A stretch of 64,000 nucleotides of DNA from Oceaniglobus indicus (GCF_002751875.1 NZ_NMZM01000003.1:310001-374000); one strand, 5' to 3'. Numbered from the stretch's first letter, positions 46,467 through 59,636 are shown. The notes: generated from the letters alone by a model not told the origin. Numbers and translations: made by a program.

Positions 46467-47000
46467 TCAGGATGACTTGGTCACCTGGGTGAATTCCAAC
46501 TCGATCGGGGTCGCCCGACCGAAAATCGACACCGTGACCTTCAGGCGCTGATTCTCGTCGTCCACGCTGTCGACCATGCCCTCGAAGCCTTCGAAGGGTC
46601 CGTCGTTCACCGACACCTTTTCGCCGATGTCAAAGGCGATCAGGGTGCGCGGCGCGTTCTCGTTTTCCTCGACGCGGTTCAGGATCTGGTTCACCTCGGC
46701 ATCGCGCATCGGCATCGGCCGCCCCTGCGGTCCGAGAAAGCCGGTCACGCGGTTGATCGATGAAATCAGGTGATAGCCCCGATCGCTCATCTCCATGCGC
46801 ACCAGAACATAACCGGGCATGAAGCGACGCTCGGTCGGCACCTTCTTGCCGCGGCGGATCTCGATCACCTCTTCGGTCGGCACCAGAACCTCGTCGATTT
46901 CGTCCTCGAGGCCCTTCTCGGCGACCTCGGTGCGAATCTGTTCGGCGATCTTCTTCTCGAAATTCGAGAGAACACTAACCGAGTACCACCGCTTCGCCAT
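46467..47000 (-). CDS. nusG: Transcription termination/antitermination protein NusG
   Basis: NusG binds RNA polymerase and links it to Rho and to S10/NusE. The 177-residue product MAKRWYSVSVLSNFEKKIAE has the NGN domain (RRFMPGYVLVRMEMSDRGY, SINRVTGFLG). The C-terminal KOW domain has FDIGEKVSVNDGPFEGFEG. The frame extends 11 codons upstream without homology. secE precedes it with a 179-base gap that includes a hairpin. Confidence 0.97.
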   Translation of the reverse strand: MAKRWYSVSVLSNFEKKIAEQIRTEVAEKGLEDEIDEVLVPTEEVIEIRRGKKVPTERRFMPGYVLVRMEMSDRGYHLISSINRVTGFLGPQGRPMPMRDAEVNQILNRVEENENAPRTLIAFDIGEKVSVNDGPFEGFEGMVDSVDDENQRLKVTVSIFGRATPIELEFTQVTKSS

Positions 47001-47087
47001 TGTTCCAGTCGCCTTTGCCTTGTCCGGCACCATGCCGGATATGTCTTAAATTCCGGGCAATCACACCGCCCTGCCCCAACACAAATC

Positions 47088-47114
47088 GGCGTGCCGCACG
47101 AATCGTGGCACGCC
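47088..47114 (-). other. Hairpin in the secE-nusG gap
   Basis: GGCGTGCC and GGCACGCC form a perfect 8-bp stem around an inner ACGA/TCGT pairing with a two-base bulge. No T-run follows. It may be a processing site or weak attenuator between secE and nusG. Confidence 0.4.
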
Positions 47115-47179
47115 TGCTTCGGGAAACGCCGCTTCGGATAACGCCGCACAGGCCCGAATTCAAGGGCCGATCATGGATT

Positions 47180-47380
47180 TCAGCCGAACATGCCCAGAAC
47201 CGCCTTCAACCCCGTGCGGATCACCAGATCGACGCCGAAGAAAAAAATCGCCGTGATGGTCGCCATGATGAACACCATCACCGTGGTCAACAGCACTTCG
47301 CGGCGGGTCGGCCAGACGACCTTGGCCACTTCGGCGCGCACCTGCTGAAGAAACTGAACGGGATTCGTTCTGGTGGCCAT
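47180..47380 (-). CDS. secE: Preprotein translocase subunit SecE
   Basis: SecE is the small essential partner of SecY. The 66-residue product MATRTNPVQFLQQVRAEVAK has the conserved amphipathic KVVWPTRREVLLTT segment and a single C-terminal transmembrane helix, the short form of most bacteria. The frame extends 35 codons upstream without homology. It lies 130 bases after tRNA-Trp. Confidence 0.95.
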   Translation of the reverse strand: MATRTNPVQFLQQVRAEVAKVVWPTRREVLLTTVMVFIMATITAIFFFGVDLVIRTGLKAVLGMFG

Positions 47381-47509
47381 GTCTGAACTTTCTCGCTGCT
47401 GATCGGGCGCGCAGATGCCCGCCCTGCCGCATGTAAACAACTCCGGCGTCGCAAACAAGTGCGACACGGACGTTCCAGTCACCATGACGGCGAACTGTGA
47501 TGGATGGTC

Positions 47510-47585
47510 TGGCAGGGGCTAAGGGACTCGAACCCATGACCCTCGGTTTTGGAGACCGATGCTCTACCAACTGAGCTAAACCCCT
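47510..47585 (-). tRNA. trnW: tRNA-Trp (anticodon CCA)
   Basis: The 76-base cloverleaf includes an encoded 3' CCA (47510-47512). Acceptor arms AGGGGTT and AGCCCCT pair (one G-U), with G73 as discriminator. The anticodon stem TCGGT/ACCGA encloses loop CTCCAAA, giving anticodon CCA. The T arm carries GGTTCGAGT. It leads the secE-nusG unit, as in many alphaproteobacteria. Confidence 0.98.
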
Positions 47586-47596
47586 AGACCGGGATG

Positions 47597-47625
47597 TGCC
47601 TAAATCGGTTGCGCGCGGAAATCAA
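47597..47625 (-). promoter_or_regulatory. Promoter candidate for tRNA-Trp
   Basis: On the minus strand TTGATT (47620-47625), a 17-base spacer and TAGGCA (47597-47602) end 12 bases before the mature tRNA 5' end. The spacing suits a short 5' leader removed by RNase P. Confidence 0.55.
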
Positions 47626-47725
47626 GGGCCCTTGGACAGATCGGCGCCGAAACTCCCTTCGGAACTTGGCCCGTGGCTGTCGTGTTGACCCGCCAAGCAT
47701 CAAAGCAATCAACCGGAGGCACACC

Positions 47726-48223
47726 ATGCCGATGAACAACCTCAAGGACGTCTACCTGGACCAGCTCCAGGACCTCTACAGCGCCAACAAGCAATCCATG
47801 GAAGCGACGACAAAGCTGGGGCGCGCCGCCACCGACAAGGAGCTGAGCGAGGCCCTGATCGCGGGCACCACCGGCATCAGCGACGGGATGGATGCCATCA
47901 CCCGCATCTGCAACGATCACGGTGTCGATCCCAACGGCGAGCACTGCAAGGGTATGGAAGGGCTGGTCAAGGAAGCGCGCGCCCATGCGCTGGATCAGGA
48001 GTTCGGCGACGACGATACACGCGACGCGATGATCATCACCCAGTATCAGCGGATGGTGCACTACGGGCTGGCCGGCTACGGCTGCCTGGTGGCCTTCGCC
48101 AACCGCCTGGGCCTGGATGGTGATGCTGCCGTGCTTCAGCAGTGTCTGGACAAGACCTATGACGGCGACCGCCACATGACGCAAATCGCGACCAAGGGCG
48201 GCGTCAATGAATCCGCGGCCTGA
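47726..48223 (+). CDS. DUF892 (YciE/YciF-type) ferritin-like protein
   Basis: This is a 165-residue, four-helix-bundle-type protein. Family pattern NLKDVYLDQLQDLYSANKQ lies at the N-terminus, with EHCKGMEGLVKEA and YQRMVHYGLAGYGCLVAFA farther on. GGAGG lies six bases before ATG 47726. Relatives are stress-induced and probably bind two metal ions, but their reaction is not established. It is divergent from the tRNA-Trp/secE unit. Confidence 0.88.
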   Translation: MPMNNLKDVYLDQLQDLYSANKQSMEATTKLGRAATDKELSEALIAGTTGISDGMDAITRICNDHGVDPNGEHCKGMEGLVKEARAHALDQEFGDDDTRDAMIITQYQRMVHYGLAGYGCLVAFANRLGLDGDAAVLQQCLDKTYDGDRHMTQIATKGGVNESAA

Positions 48224-48266
48224 CGTGTTAGGGGGATCGGGTGCATAAGCTCCCCATCCCTGCCCC

Positions 48267-49259
48267 TCACCGTGGATCGCGTGGCTTGACCAGCCGGAAC
48301 CACCACAACGCGAACACGATGAGGACGGAGACCACGATCAGCCCCGCCGAAAACATCCAGAACGCCGGGGGCCAACTGGCGCCCGGCATTCCTGCAAGGT
48401 TTATTCCCATCAATCCCGTCAGGAACCCCAGCGGCAGAAACACGACCGAGATCACCGACAGGACATAAAGGTTCCGGTTAAGCCGTTCGTCCATCGCCCG
48501 GTTCAATTCATCTCGAATGGCCTGAAGCCGGTCCCGCGTAGCTTCCAGCAGTTCGACCACCCGAAGCATGCGGTGCAACTGTTCGCGCAGCCGGGCGAGA
48601 TCGCCATCGTCGAGCCAGGGCGCCGGCGACGCGACGATGTCGCGGATCGCATCCCGCTGCGGCCCGAGAAACTGACGCAGATCGATCATCTCCAGACGCA
48701 TGTCCGACAGCGCCTCGCCCTGCCCCTCCTGCGGTCCCGCCACGACCGAGACTTCCAGCCTGTCCGCCCGCCGGTCAAGATCGTCGATCTGGCCTTCGAT
48801 CCGCACGGTCAGTTCCTCGATCAGTTCCGTCAGGAATTGACCGGAGGTCTGCGGCCCCTGCCCGTCGGACAATTTCTCGGAAACATTCATCACCGACGCC
48901 AAAGATCGCCGCGACAACGAGACGATTCGCGACGCATCCAGCCAGATGCGGATCGCGATCATGTCCTCGGGGTCGGCTCCGGGATCGGTGTTGATGCCGC
49001 GCAGAACCACCAACAGCCCGTCACCCACCCGCGTGGCCCGCGGCCGGGTCTCGGGCTGTGTCAGCGCGGCGCGGATCGACGGATCGAGATAATCCAGGTT
49101 CGTGTCGATCCAGGGCGCGGCCCCCGGATGATCGGCCACCAGATGCAGCCACGCCGGTTCGCTGTCAGCCAGCGCTGCCGAGATCGCGGCCGGCTGGGCC
49201 AGCCGCGTTCCGTTCTGCTCGGGGCCCAGCGCATGGGCGAAACGAATGAAATCGGACAT
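48267..49259 (-). CDS. zntB: CorA-superfamily zinc transporter, ZntB-like
   Basis: This is an inner-membrane pentameric divalent-cation transporter. The 330-residue protein has a long cytosolic N-terminal domain (1-265) and two C-terminal helices. The selectivity motif is GLMGINLAG, where magnesium CorA has GMN, which points to the ZntB group. LYVLSVISVVFLPLGFLTG precedes it. The gene ends with a basic tail KPRDPR. Direction and exact ion cannot be proven from sequence. Confidence 0.85.
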   Translation of the reverse strand: MSDFIRFAHALGPEQNGTRLAQPAAISAALADSEPAWLHLVADHPGAAPWIDTNLDYLDPSIRAALTQPETRPRATRVGDGLLVVLRGINTDPGADPEDMIAIRIWLDASRIVSLSRRSLASVMNVSEKLSDGQGPQTSGQFLTELIEELTVRIEGQIDDLDRRADRLEVSVVAGPQEGQGEALSDMRLEMIDLRQFLGPQRDAIRDIVASPAPWLDDGDLARLREQLHRMLRVVELLEATRDRLQAIRDELNRAMDERLNRNLYVLSVISVVFLPLGFLTGLMGINLAGMPGASWPPAFWMFSAGLIVVSVLIVFALWWFRLVKPRDPR

Positions 49260-49379
49260 GTCTCAGGTCTCGGGGGTGACGAAAAAGGGCGGCCGCTTCG
49301 GGCCGCCCTCGGAAAATACCATCGCACTGATCGTGCAAAGACCGCGCGCCCGGATCGGGCCTGTCGCGCGGTCCTGCCG

Positions 49380-49413
49380 GGTGCGTCCCGGCACCTGATT
49401 GCCGGGACGCACC
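49380..49413 (-). terminator. Hairpin downstream of tuf copy 2
   Basis: A perfect 14-bp inverted repeat (GGTGCGTCCCGGCA / TGCCGGGACGCACC) with a 6-base loop lies seven bases past the tuf stop. No T-run follows. The stem word is related to the palindromes beside tuf copy 1 (29161-29217). Confidence 0.55.
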
Positions 49414-49419
49414 GTCAGA

Positions 49420-50595
<1,176 letters not shown>

Positions 50596-50654
50596 GGTGG
50601 CCTCGCCTTGTCGGTCAGGGGGGCCGAAACGGGCCCGGTTGCAACATCGCGCGC

Positions 50655-50683
50655 TCTTTATCCGCCGATGGGATCGAAATCAA
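50655..50683 (-). promoter_or_regulatory. Promoter of tuf copy 2
   Basis: On the minus strand TTGATT (50678-50683), a 17-base spacer and TAAAGA (50655-50660) lie about 60 bases upstream of the tuf start. The sites start just past the end of the lipoprotein gene. Confidence 0.6.
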
Positions 50684-50686
50684 GCG

Positions 50687-51337
50687 TCAGTTGGCCGCCG
50701 CTGCGCCCGCTGCCAGTGCGGCACGGCGGGCGGCCTGCGACTTGGCCAGTTTCGCCTTTTGGGCCGTGCGATCGAACGGCGTGCGCGGGGTTTCGGGGTC
50801 GGGCGCGAACCACTCGGCGTTCTTTTTCAGATAGTCCTGGATCTGGCGCGCGCCTTCACGCGCGAGGTTTTGCAGCTGTTCTTCCTTGCCGCGCGCCAGG
50901 CCCGATCCGATCAGTGGCGCGGTGTTCTGCAAGCCCTCGAACGCCGTGATGCGATAGGGTTTCTCGTTCAGCTTCTTCTGCGTGGCATTGTCATAGACCG
51001 TCACGTCGAAGATCATCACCGATTTCGGCGTATAGACCACCGGCAAGCCGGGTTGCGCCAAAACGAAGCCGCCGATCGAAATGCCGAAATGATACAAGCC
51101 GTCGCCGTCATAGCGCGCGAAGCGTTCCTCGATGGCGTCGGCCAGCGCGGTGCTCAGTTCATCTTCCGTGGCGTTGCGTGAAAACGGCCCCTCCTGGGCG
51201 TCGGGTGCGATGACGTGGTTATAGCCGAGACGGAAATCGCCCAGCGGCACCAGCGGCCCAGAGGGATCGACGTTCGAACAGGCCGCCAGACCCAACAGGG
51301 CGATGACGAAAAACAGGCGGGAGACAAGGTTCGGCAT
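50687..51337 (-). CDS. Putative lipoprotein of unknown function
   Basis: This 216-residue protein has a lipoprotein signal: [20 protein letters not shown], with Cys as the probable lipidation site after LAA. The mature part has no domain I recognise. It includes FHVSGPF-less sequence with [20 protein letters not shown] and [19 protein letters not shown]. The C-terminus is Ala-rich and basic. I choose ATG 51337 because an upstream extension is not signal-like. It lies between parC and tuf on the same strand. Confidence 0.7.
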   Translation of the reverse strand: MPNLVSRLFFVIALLGLAACSNVDPSGPLVPLGDFRLGYNHVIAPDAQEGPFSRNATEDELSTALADAIEERFARYDGDGLYHFGISIGGFVLAQPGLPVVYTPKSVMIFDVTVYDNATQKKLNEKPYRITAFEGLQNTAPLIGSGLARGKEEQLQNLAREGARQIQDYLKKNAEWFAPDPETPRTPFDRTAQKAKLAKSQAARRAALAAGAAAAN

Positions 51338-51425
51338 CGAATGGCATCCTCGGTCAGCGTCAGCGATGGTGGTAACGCAGGGCGTGGGCCAGTGCAATCG
51401 TCACGGCCCCACGGCCCGGCATCGG

Positions 51426-53852
<2,427 letters not shown>

Positions 53853-53975
53853 GGGTGCGGGGATAGCGGCATGGCCCCTGCGGGTAAAGCAACCCCGTGC
53901 CCTCTTGACGACATTTTATCGGGAACCGTTGTTCGATTTGTGATATTGTAGAGCAAAACAACGGGGACAGGCAGG

Positions 53976-54524
53976 ATGATACGTTTGACGCTTTTGCTGA
54001 TCGCGGGACTCGCGGTGACGATGTATGCCTTCGGGCAGAATCCCGACCTGCCCCAAGGCAGCGATCCCGGCGGCCCGCCCGAGGTGACGCGCACGAACTC
54101 CGACGATTCCGGTCTGCTGACCCGCGTCGGCAACCTGATCGACGAAGCCACGGCCGCCGAACAGCCCGGCGAACATCTGCCGCTGGCCAGTGAACAGAAA
54201 GCCATCGAGATCGCCCTGGCCGCGACCGTCAGCCCCGACGCCCCCGCCGCCGCACCGCCGCGTACTGTCAATCTGGGTGGCACGACCCGGACTACCACCG
54301 CGCCAACCTCGCCTGAAAACGACCTCTGGATCGTTACCGGCAGCCGCGTCAACCTGCGCGCCGGCCCCTCGACATCGGATTCGGTGGTGGGCAGCGTGCG
54401 CGAAGGACAGCGCGCCGAGATGCTGGAAGAAACCGCCAACGGCTGGTATCGCATCCGCACGGCGGACGACGGCCAGAGCGGCTTCATCTTCGGCCGGTTC
54501 CTCAGCCCCCTCGACGCCGGGTGA
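53976..54524 (+). CDS. Exported SH3b-domain protein
   Basis: This 182-residue protein has an N-terminal hydrophobic signal or anchor (IRLTLLLIAGLAVTMYAFG) and a Pro/Ala-rich, low-complexity middle. A bacterial SH3 domain follows, with VTGSRVNLRAGPSTSDSVVG and NGWYRIRTADDGQSGFIFG. Such domains often bind cell-wall or partner peptides. GTGA overlaps the next gene. It is divergent from parC. Confidence 0.8.
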   Translation: MIRLTLLLIAGLAVTMYAFGQNPDLPQGSDPGGPPEVTRTNSDDSGLLTRVGNLIDEATAAEQPGEHLPLASEQKAIEIALAATVSPDAPAAAPPRTVNLGGTTRTTTAPTSPENDLWIVTGSRVNLRAGPSTSDSVVGSVREGQRAEMLEETANGWYRIRTADDGQSGFIFGRFLSPLDAG

Positions 54525-55375
54525 CGCAAACCCACGGGCCAGATGGCGCCCCCCGTTCGATCCTGATCACCGGATGTTCTAGCGGCATCGGCCGTGATGC
54601 CGCGCGCACCCTCGCGGCCCGCGGGTGGCGCGTCTTCGCCTCGTGCCGGGCAAAGACGGATTGCGACAGCCTGCGCGCCGAAGGATTTGCCAGCCCGCGC
54701 ATCGATTATGCCGACGCCGACACCATCGTCAGCGGCCTGGCCGAAGTGCTGGACGCCACCGGCGGCACGCTGGACGCGCTGTTCAACAACGGCGCCTACG
54801 CCTTGCCCGGCGCGGTCGAGGATCTGCCCCGCGACGGATTGCGCGCCTTGTTCGAAACCAACCTGTTCGGTGTCCACGACCTGACCGTTCGGGCCCTGCC
54901 GGTCATGCGCGCCCAGGGGCATGGCCGGATCGTCAACTGCTCGTCGGTCCTGGGGTTGGTCGCGGCGCCTTGGCGCGGCGCCTATGTGGCCAGCAAATTC
55001 GCACTGGAAGGTCTGACCGATACCCTGCGCATCGAGATGGCCGACACGCCGATCCACATCGTGCTGATCGAACCGGGGCCGATCGACACGCCGTTCCGCA
55101 AGAACTCCATCCCGCCCTTCGAGCGATGGATCGCCTGGCGCGAATCGCCACGGCGCGCACAATACGAATCCCGCCTGTTGAAGCGCTTGTATGATGCGCC
55201 CGCCGCCGACCGGTTCCAGAAACCGCCATCCGCCGTGACCGACCGCCTGATCACGGCCCTCGAGGCGCCGACGCCGAAGGCGCGGTATTTTGTCACGAGC
55301 CCCACCCACGCGATGGGCTTGGCCCGCCGGATCCTGCCCGCAAGGCTGATGGACCGCATCCTTTCGCACGGATGA
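54521..55375 (+). CDS. Short-chain dehydrogenase/reductase
   Basis: This is a Rossmann-fold NAD(P)-dependent oxidoreductase of 284 residues. It has the cofactor motif TGCSSGIGRDAAR (about 18-30), NNGAYA, and the active-site Ser (NCSSVLGL) and Tyr-x3-Lys (YVASKFALEG). It starts with GTG at 54521, overlapping the SH3b-gene stop as GTGA. Its substrate cannot be predicted. The SH3b-SDR pair is likely translationally coupled. Confidence 0.88.
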   Translation: MTQTHGPDGAPRSILITGCSSGIGRDAARTLAARGWRVFASCRAKTDCDSLRAEGFASPRIDYADADTIVSGLAEVLDATGGTLDALFNNGAYALPGAVEDLPRDGLRALFETNLFGVHDLTVRALPVMRAQGHGRIVNCSSVLGLVAAPWRGAYVASKFALEGLTDTLRIEMADTPIHIVLIEPGPIDTPFRKNSIPPFERWIAWRESPRRAQYESRLLKRLYDAPAADRFQKPPSAVTDRLITALEAPTPKARYFVTSPTHAMGLARRILPARLMDRILSHG

Positions 55376-55451
55376 ATTGACGGCGCCCCTTCGCTTTTCC
55401 GGCGTCGCCCGCTAGGTGAAACACGAACCCCGAGTCCGAGAGTGAGGCACC

Positions 55452-55658
55452 ATGTTCAACGATCCGCTTTTCGTCGTCGCCGCGGTTTCCGCGCTGCTGG
55501 TGCTGGTCATTCTTGCCGTGGGCATCGCCGGGTTCGGCAAAGGGGGCGAGTTCAACCGAAAGCACTCGAACCGGATGATGCGCTGGCGGATCTATGCCCA
55601 GGCGGCCGCCATCGTTCTGATCCTTGTTTTCGTCTTTTTCCGTGGCACAGGAGGCTGA
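55452..55658 (+). CDS. Twin-transmembrane HIG1-like protein
   Basis: This 68-residue protein has two hydrophobic helices (FVVAAVSALLVLVILAVGIAG and IYAQAAAIVLILVFVFF) around a basic loop (RKHSNRMMRWR). The layout fits HIG_1 N-terminal-domain proteins, which in other systems associate with cytochrome oxidase. GAGGCACC precedes its ATG. It is four bases from the cobalamin adenosyltransferase gene. Confidence 0.75.
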   Translation: MFNDPLFVVAAVSALLVLVILAVGIAGFGKGGEFNRKHSNRMMRWRIYAQAAAIVLILVFVFFRGTGG

Positions 55659-55661
55659 CCG

Positions 55662-56234
55662 ATGGTCGTTCTGAACAAGATCTATACCAAAACCGGCGAT
55701 AGCGGCGAAACCGCCTTGGGAAATGGCACCCGCGTCGCCAAGAATTCGGCCCGGGTCGAGGCCTATGGCACGGTGGACGAGGTGAATGCCACGGTCGGCC
55801 TTGCCCGCCAGCATGCGACCGGCGACGTCGATGCGGCCCTGGCGCGAATCCAGAACGACCTGTTCGACCTGGGGGCCGACCTGTGCCGCCCGCAGATGGA
55901 AGACGACGCCACGGCCGAATACCCCCCCCTGCGCGTCATTCCCGCGCAAATCGAGCGGCTGGAGACGGAAATCGACGCCATGAATACCAGCCTGCAACCG
56001 CTGCGCAGCTTCGTTCTGCCTGGCGGTTCGGCGCTGGCCGCGCACCTGCATCTTTGCCGCACCGTTACACGCCGAGCCGAACGCCGGTCGGTCGAACTGA
56101 CGTCGGTTGAACCGGTGAATCCGGCGGCGGTCAAATACCTCAACCGGCTGTCGGACTGGTTCTTCGTCGCCTCGCGCATCTCCAACGACGATGGCAAGGC
56201 CGATGTTCTCTGGGTTCCGGGCGCGAACCGTTAG
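55662..56234 (+). CDS. Cob(I)yrinic acid a,c-diamide adenosyltransferase, PduO type
   Basis: It transfers the adenosyl group of ATP to cob(I)alamin-type corrinoids to make adenosylcobalamin. The 190-residue product has the PduO N-terminal pattern NKIYTKTGDSGETALGNG, then RVAKNSARVEAYGTVDEVNA and the C-terminal VKYLNRLSDWFFVASR. AGGAGG precedes the ATG. In Rhodobacterales I recall this gene beside etfBA, as here. Confidence 0.92.
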   Translation: MVVLNKIYTKTGDSGETALGNGTRVAKNSARVEAYGTVDEVNATVGLARQHATGDVDAALARIQNDLFDLGADLCRPQMEDDATAEYPPLRVIPAQIERLETEIDAMNTSLQPLRSFVLPGGSALAAHLHLCRTVTRRAERRSVELTSVEPVNPAAVKYLNRLSDWFFVASRISNDDGKADVLWVPGANR

Positions 56235-56436
56235 GGCGCGCCCCGACGCGAGTGCGGATGCCTCCGGCGGGAGTATTTGCGTCGGCAAGAAATGCAGGGC
56301 GCGGCGCCCGCGCCGAAGGTGGTGCGCCGGATGGGTCCGGCGGTGTGATTTTGCGCTGTCACCACGACGCGGAGCGCGCTAGGTATTCAGGGAACGGAAG
56401 GCGTCTGCGGACGCGCGAAATCTGAGGAGAAACGCC

Positions 56437-57198
56437 ATGAAGGTGCTGGTGCCCGTCAAACGCGTGATCGACTACAACGTGAAAGTCCGTGTGAAGGCGG
56501 ACGGCAGCGGTGTCGATCTGGCCAACGTGAAGATGTCGATGAACCCCTTCGACGAGATTGCCGTCGAAGAAGCGGTTCGGCTGAAAGAGGCGGGCGCCGT
56601 GGAAGAGGTGATCGCGGTGTCCATCGGCGTCAAGCAGAGCCAGGAAACGCTGCGCACGGCCATGGCCATGGGCGCCGACCGCGCGATCCTGGTGGTGGCC
56701 ACCGACGACGTCCACAGCGATATCGAGCCGCTGGCCGTTGCCAAGATCCTGAAGGCGGTGGCCGAGGCGGAAGGCGTCGGCATGGTGCTGTGTGGCAAGC
56801 AGGCCATCGACAACGACATGAACGCGACGGGTCAGATGCTGGCCGCGCTGTTGGGCTGGTCGCAGGCAACCTTTGCCAGCAAGGTCGAGATCGACGGCGA
56901 TCATGCCAATGTCACCCGCGAGGTTGATGGCGGGTTGCAAACCATCCGCGTGAAGATGCCGGCCATCGTATCGGTCGACCTGCGCCTGAACGAACCACGC
57001 TATGCCTCGCTGCCCAACATCATGAAGGCCAAGAAGAAACCGCTGGACGAGAAGACGCCCGATGACTTCGGCGTCGACATCACGCCGCGCCTGAGCGTCG
57101 TGAAGACCAGCGAACCGGCCGAGCGCAAGGCCGGGATCATGGTCGGATCCGTGGACGAGTTGATTTCCAAACTGAAAGACGAAGCGGGGGTGATCTGA
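56437..57198 (+). CDS. etfB: Electron transfer flavoprotein subunit beta
   Basis: ETF passes electrons from acyl-CoA and related dehydrogenases to ETF-ubiquinone oxidoreductase. The 253-residue product [19 protein letters not shown] has [17 protein letters not shown] and [26 protein letters not shown] precedes the ATG. Its stop overlaps the etfA start by one base, so the two subunits are coupled. Confidence 0.97.
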   Translation: MKVLVPVKRVIDYNVKVRVKADGSGVDLANVKMSMNPFDEIAVEEAVRLKEAGAVEEVIAVSIGVKQSQETLRTAMAMGADRAILVVATDDVHSDIEPLAVAKILKAVAEAEGVGMVLCGKQAIDNDMNATGQMLAALLGWSQATFASKVEIDGDHANVTREVDGGLQTIRVKMPAIVSVDLRLNEPRYASLPNIMKAKKKPLDEKTPDDFGVDITPRLSVVKTSEPAERKAGIMVGSVDELISKLKDEAGVI

Positions 57199-58124
57199 TG
57201 GCTGTTCTTCTTCTGGGCGAAGTGACCGACGGCACGCTGAACATGGACGCGACCGCCAAGGCCGTGACCGCATGTGCGCCACTGGGCGAGATCACGGTGC
57301 TGTGCTGTGGCGCGACCTGCGCCGAGGCCGCAAAGGAAGCGGCGACCATCGACGGCGTGAGCCGCGTGCTGTGCGCCGAGGATCCGCTTTATGACCACCG
57401 TCTGGCCGAACCGGTGGCCGCGCTGATGGTGTCGCTGGCCGGCGATTATTCTCATATCGCGGCGCCCGCGACCACCGACGCCAAAAATATTCTTCCCCGG
57501 GTCGCCGCCCTGCTGGATGTCATGGTTCTGACGGACGTTTCGGCCATCGTGGATGCGGATACATTCGAGCGCCCGATCTATGCCGGGAACGCGGTGCAGA
57601 CGGTCAAATCCTCGGACAAGATCAAGGTGGTGTCGATCCGCACATCCGCCTTTGAACTGGCGGGAACCGGTGGCGATGCCCCGGTCGAGAACGTGACGCC
57701 CGCCGACAACCCCGGCCTGTCCGAATGGGTCGAGGACAAGGTGGCCGAATCCGACCGGCCCGACCTGACCAGCGCCGGAATCGTCGTGTCCGGCGGCCGC
57801 GGTGTCGGCAGCGAAGAGAACTTTGCCATCGTCGAAAAGCTGGCCGACAAGCTGGGTGCCGCCATCGGCGCGTCCCGTGCCGCCGTCGATTCGGGGTTCG
57901 CGCCGAACGATTGGCAGGTCGGACAGACCGGCAAGGTCGTGGCGCCGGACCTGTATATCGCCATCGGCATCTCGGGGGCGATCCAGCATCTGGCCGGCAT
58001 GAAGGACAGCAAGGTCATCGTCGCCATCAACAAGGATGAGGAAGCGCCGATTTTCCAGGTCGCCGACTATGGCCTTGTGGCGGATCTGTTCGACGCCGTG
58101 CCGGAGCTTGAAAGCAAGCTCTGA
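57198..58124 (+). CDS. etfA: Electron transfer flavoprotein subunit alpha
   Basis: This is the FAD-binding alpha subunit of ETF. The 308-residue product has the C-terminal FAD domain with [38 protein letters not shown] and the end [20 protein letters not shown]. It partners with the adjacent etfB. Its gene is followed by sodC with a 123-base gap. Confidence 0.97.
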   Translation: MAVLLLGEVTDGTLNMDATAKAVTACAPLGEITVLCCGATCAEAAKEAATIDGVSRVLCAEDPLYDHRLAEPVAALMVSLAGDYSHIAAPATTDAKNILPRVAALLDVMVLTDVSAIVDADTFERPIYAGNAVQTVKSSDKIKVVSIRTSAFELAGTGGDAPVENVTPADNPGLSEWVEDKVAESDRPDLTSAGIVVSGGRGVGSEENFAIVEKLADKLGAAIGASRAAVDSGFAPNDWQVGQTGKVVAPDLYIAIGISGAIQHLAGMKDSKVIVAINKDEEAPIFQVADYGLVADLFDAVPELESKL

Positions 58125-58247
58125 GCGCTTGTGATACTGCTTGGGACGGGCCCGCCGGCTGTGGCGGGCCCGTCTGAATTTGCGACACTTCCGGAACACC
58201 CCGGCCGGCGACACGTTGAACGGGTGACACGTTTCCAGGAGGATCCC

Positions 58248-58754
58248 ATGCTCAGACCTATCCTTGCCGTCGCCGCACTTTGTGCCGCGCCCGCCTTTGC
58301 CCAAACAGACATGACGCCAGCCGCCACCGCCGAGGTGTCCGGACCCGATGGCATTGCCGGAACGGTCACGCTTGCCGATACCGCATCGGGGCAGGTTCTG
58401 GTGTCCGTCGATCTGACGGGCGTGCCCGAAGGCGTGCACGGCATTCATCTGCACGAAACCGGGGATTGCAGCGCCGATGATTTCAAATCCGCCGGCGGGC
58501 ACATCGCTGGTGATGTCGACCATGGCGTGATGACCGCCTCGGGCCCGCATCCGGGTGACCTGCCCAATGCCACGGTCGGCGCCGACGGCACGCTGAACGT
58601 CGAATACTTCAATCCCACCCTGTCGATTGCCGATATGGTCATGGACGATGACGGCGCGGCCTTCATCGTCCACTCGGGGGCTGACGACTATGCCTCGCAA
58701 CCATCGGGTGACGCCGGAAGCCGTATCGCCTGCGGTGTCTTCACCGGCGAATGA
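58248..58754 (+). CDS. sodC: Periplasmic Cu/Zn superoxide dismutase
   Basis: It converts superoxide to hydrogen peroxide and oxygen outside the cytosol. The 168-residue precursor has a signal peptide (MLRPILAVAALCAAPAFA). Copper ligands are in GIHLHETG (both His), GGH and FIVHSG. Zinc ligands are GGH, DHG, GPHPGD (His and Asp). The Cys pair is in GDCS and IACGV. CAGGAGG precedes ATG 58248. It sits between etfA and the DUF6473 gene. Confidence 0.95.
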   Translation: MLRPILAVAALCAAPAFAQTDMTPAATAEVSGPDGIAGTVTLADTASGQVLVSVDLTGVPEGVHGIHLHETGDCSADDFKSAGGHIAGDVDHGVMTASGPHPGDLPNATVGADGTLNVEYFNPTLSIADMVMDDDGAAFIVHSGADDYASQPSGDAGSRIACGVFTGE

Positions 58755-58781
58755 TCGTTGCCGGGACCGGTCCGATACACC

Positions 58782-59636
58782 TTAGATGGCGTATCGGGTC
58801 GGCGTTTGGTCCCGCAGCAGTGGCGCCAATGTTCTGGCCAGTTGGTCGGCGATCTGGTGGTGCAGGGATGGCCCCGGCATCGCCAGCGCCGCCGACCTTT
58901 CGCTGGCCGTAAACGTCTTGCCATCGGGCGAACCGATGCCGCTGTCGGGGCCTGTCACGAACACGCTTTCACCGTCGATGCGGCCATACAGCGCGTTCAG
59001 GGCGCGGCGGTCGATGAAGGCAGGTTCGCCGTCATTCAGGCTGTCACAGGGATCTTCGGGCGCCCGCCGACCGATCCACAGCACTGTGACGGGGCGGCCG
59101 ATTTGTGCCATCAGCAGGTTCATTCGCGCGATCCAGGTGCGGCGCAGATCATCGCGCACCAGCCGGAACCGGGTTGGCGACGTCTCTTCCAACGTGCGCA
59201 ACAGGTGGCCGGTGAAGTGGAACTCGGTAAAGTCCACCTCGGGGAACACCGCCCGCAGCATGGCCGAGGCGCGGACCAGACGATCGTTGCGCCGCGGATG
59301 CACGCCGTAAAACCGGTTCGACAGATTCCGCGCGCCGCAAACCTGCAGCACCACGGCATCGGCCCTGCGACAGGCCCCGATCACCGTCTCGTCGTGCAGG
59401 AAGGCATCGACCCCGGCGTTCACACAGCCGAAGTTGACACAGCGGACCCCGGTTTTTGCCTGAAGCAGCGATGGATAGGGATCGCGCAGGTATCTTCCGA
59501 AGGTTTCCGAGCCGCCGAGAACGGCGATATACCTGCCATCCAGCCGCTGACGCGGCCCCCGGAACGACAAACGCGAATTTCCATACCGGCATGGCGCATA
59601 ATCCACCTCCGGCCTTGGCATATTTTCATAAGCCAT
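58782..59636 (-). CDS. DUF6473-family protein
   Basis: This 284-residue protein matches the pattern I recall for DUF6473, common in Rhodobacterales. The N-terminus has DYAPCRYGNSRLSFRGPR, followed by IAVLGGSETFGRYL, a possible SGNH-like GxS block, and VNFGCVNAGVDAFLHD. Function is unknown; relatives are sometimes near sulfotransferase genes. It is convergent with sodC. Confidence 0.75.
   Translation of the reverse strand: MAYENMPRPEVDYAPCRYGNSRLSFRGPRQRLDGRYIAVLGGSETFGRYLRDPYPSLLQAKTGVRCVNFGCVNAGVDAFLHDETVIGACRRADAVVLQVCGARNLSNRFYGVHPRRNDRLVRASAMLRAVFPEVDFTEFHFTGHLLRTLEETSPTRFRLVRDDLRRTWIARMNLLMAQIGRPVTVLWIGRRAPEDPCDSLNDGEPAFIDRRALNALYGRIDGESVFVTGPDSGIGSPDGKTFTASERSAALAMPGPSLHHQIADQLARTLAPLLRDQTPTRYAI

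Noticed and set aside
53880-53975. TTGACG upstream of the SH3b gene as a promoter
   Set aside because: No -10 hexamer at 16-18 bases. The next AT-rich words are too far downstream.
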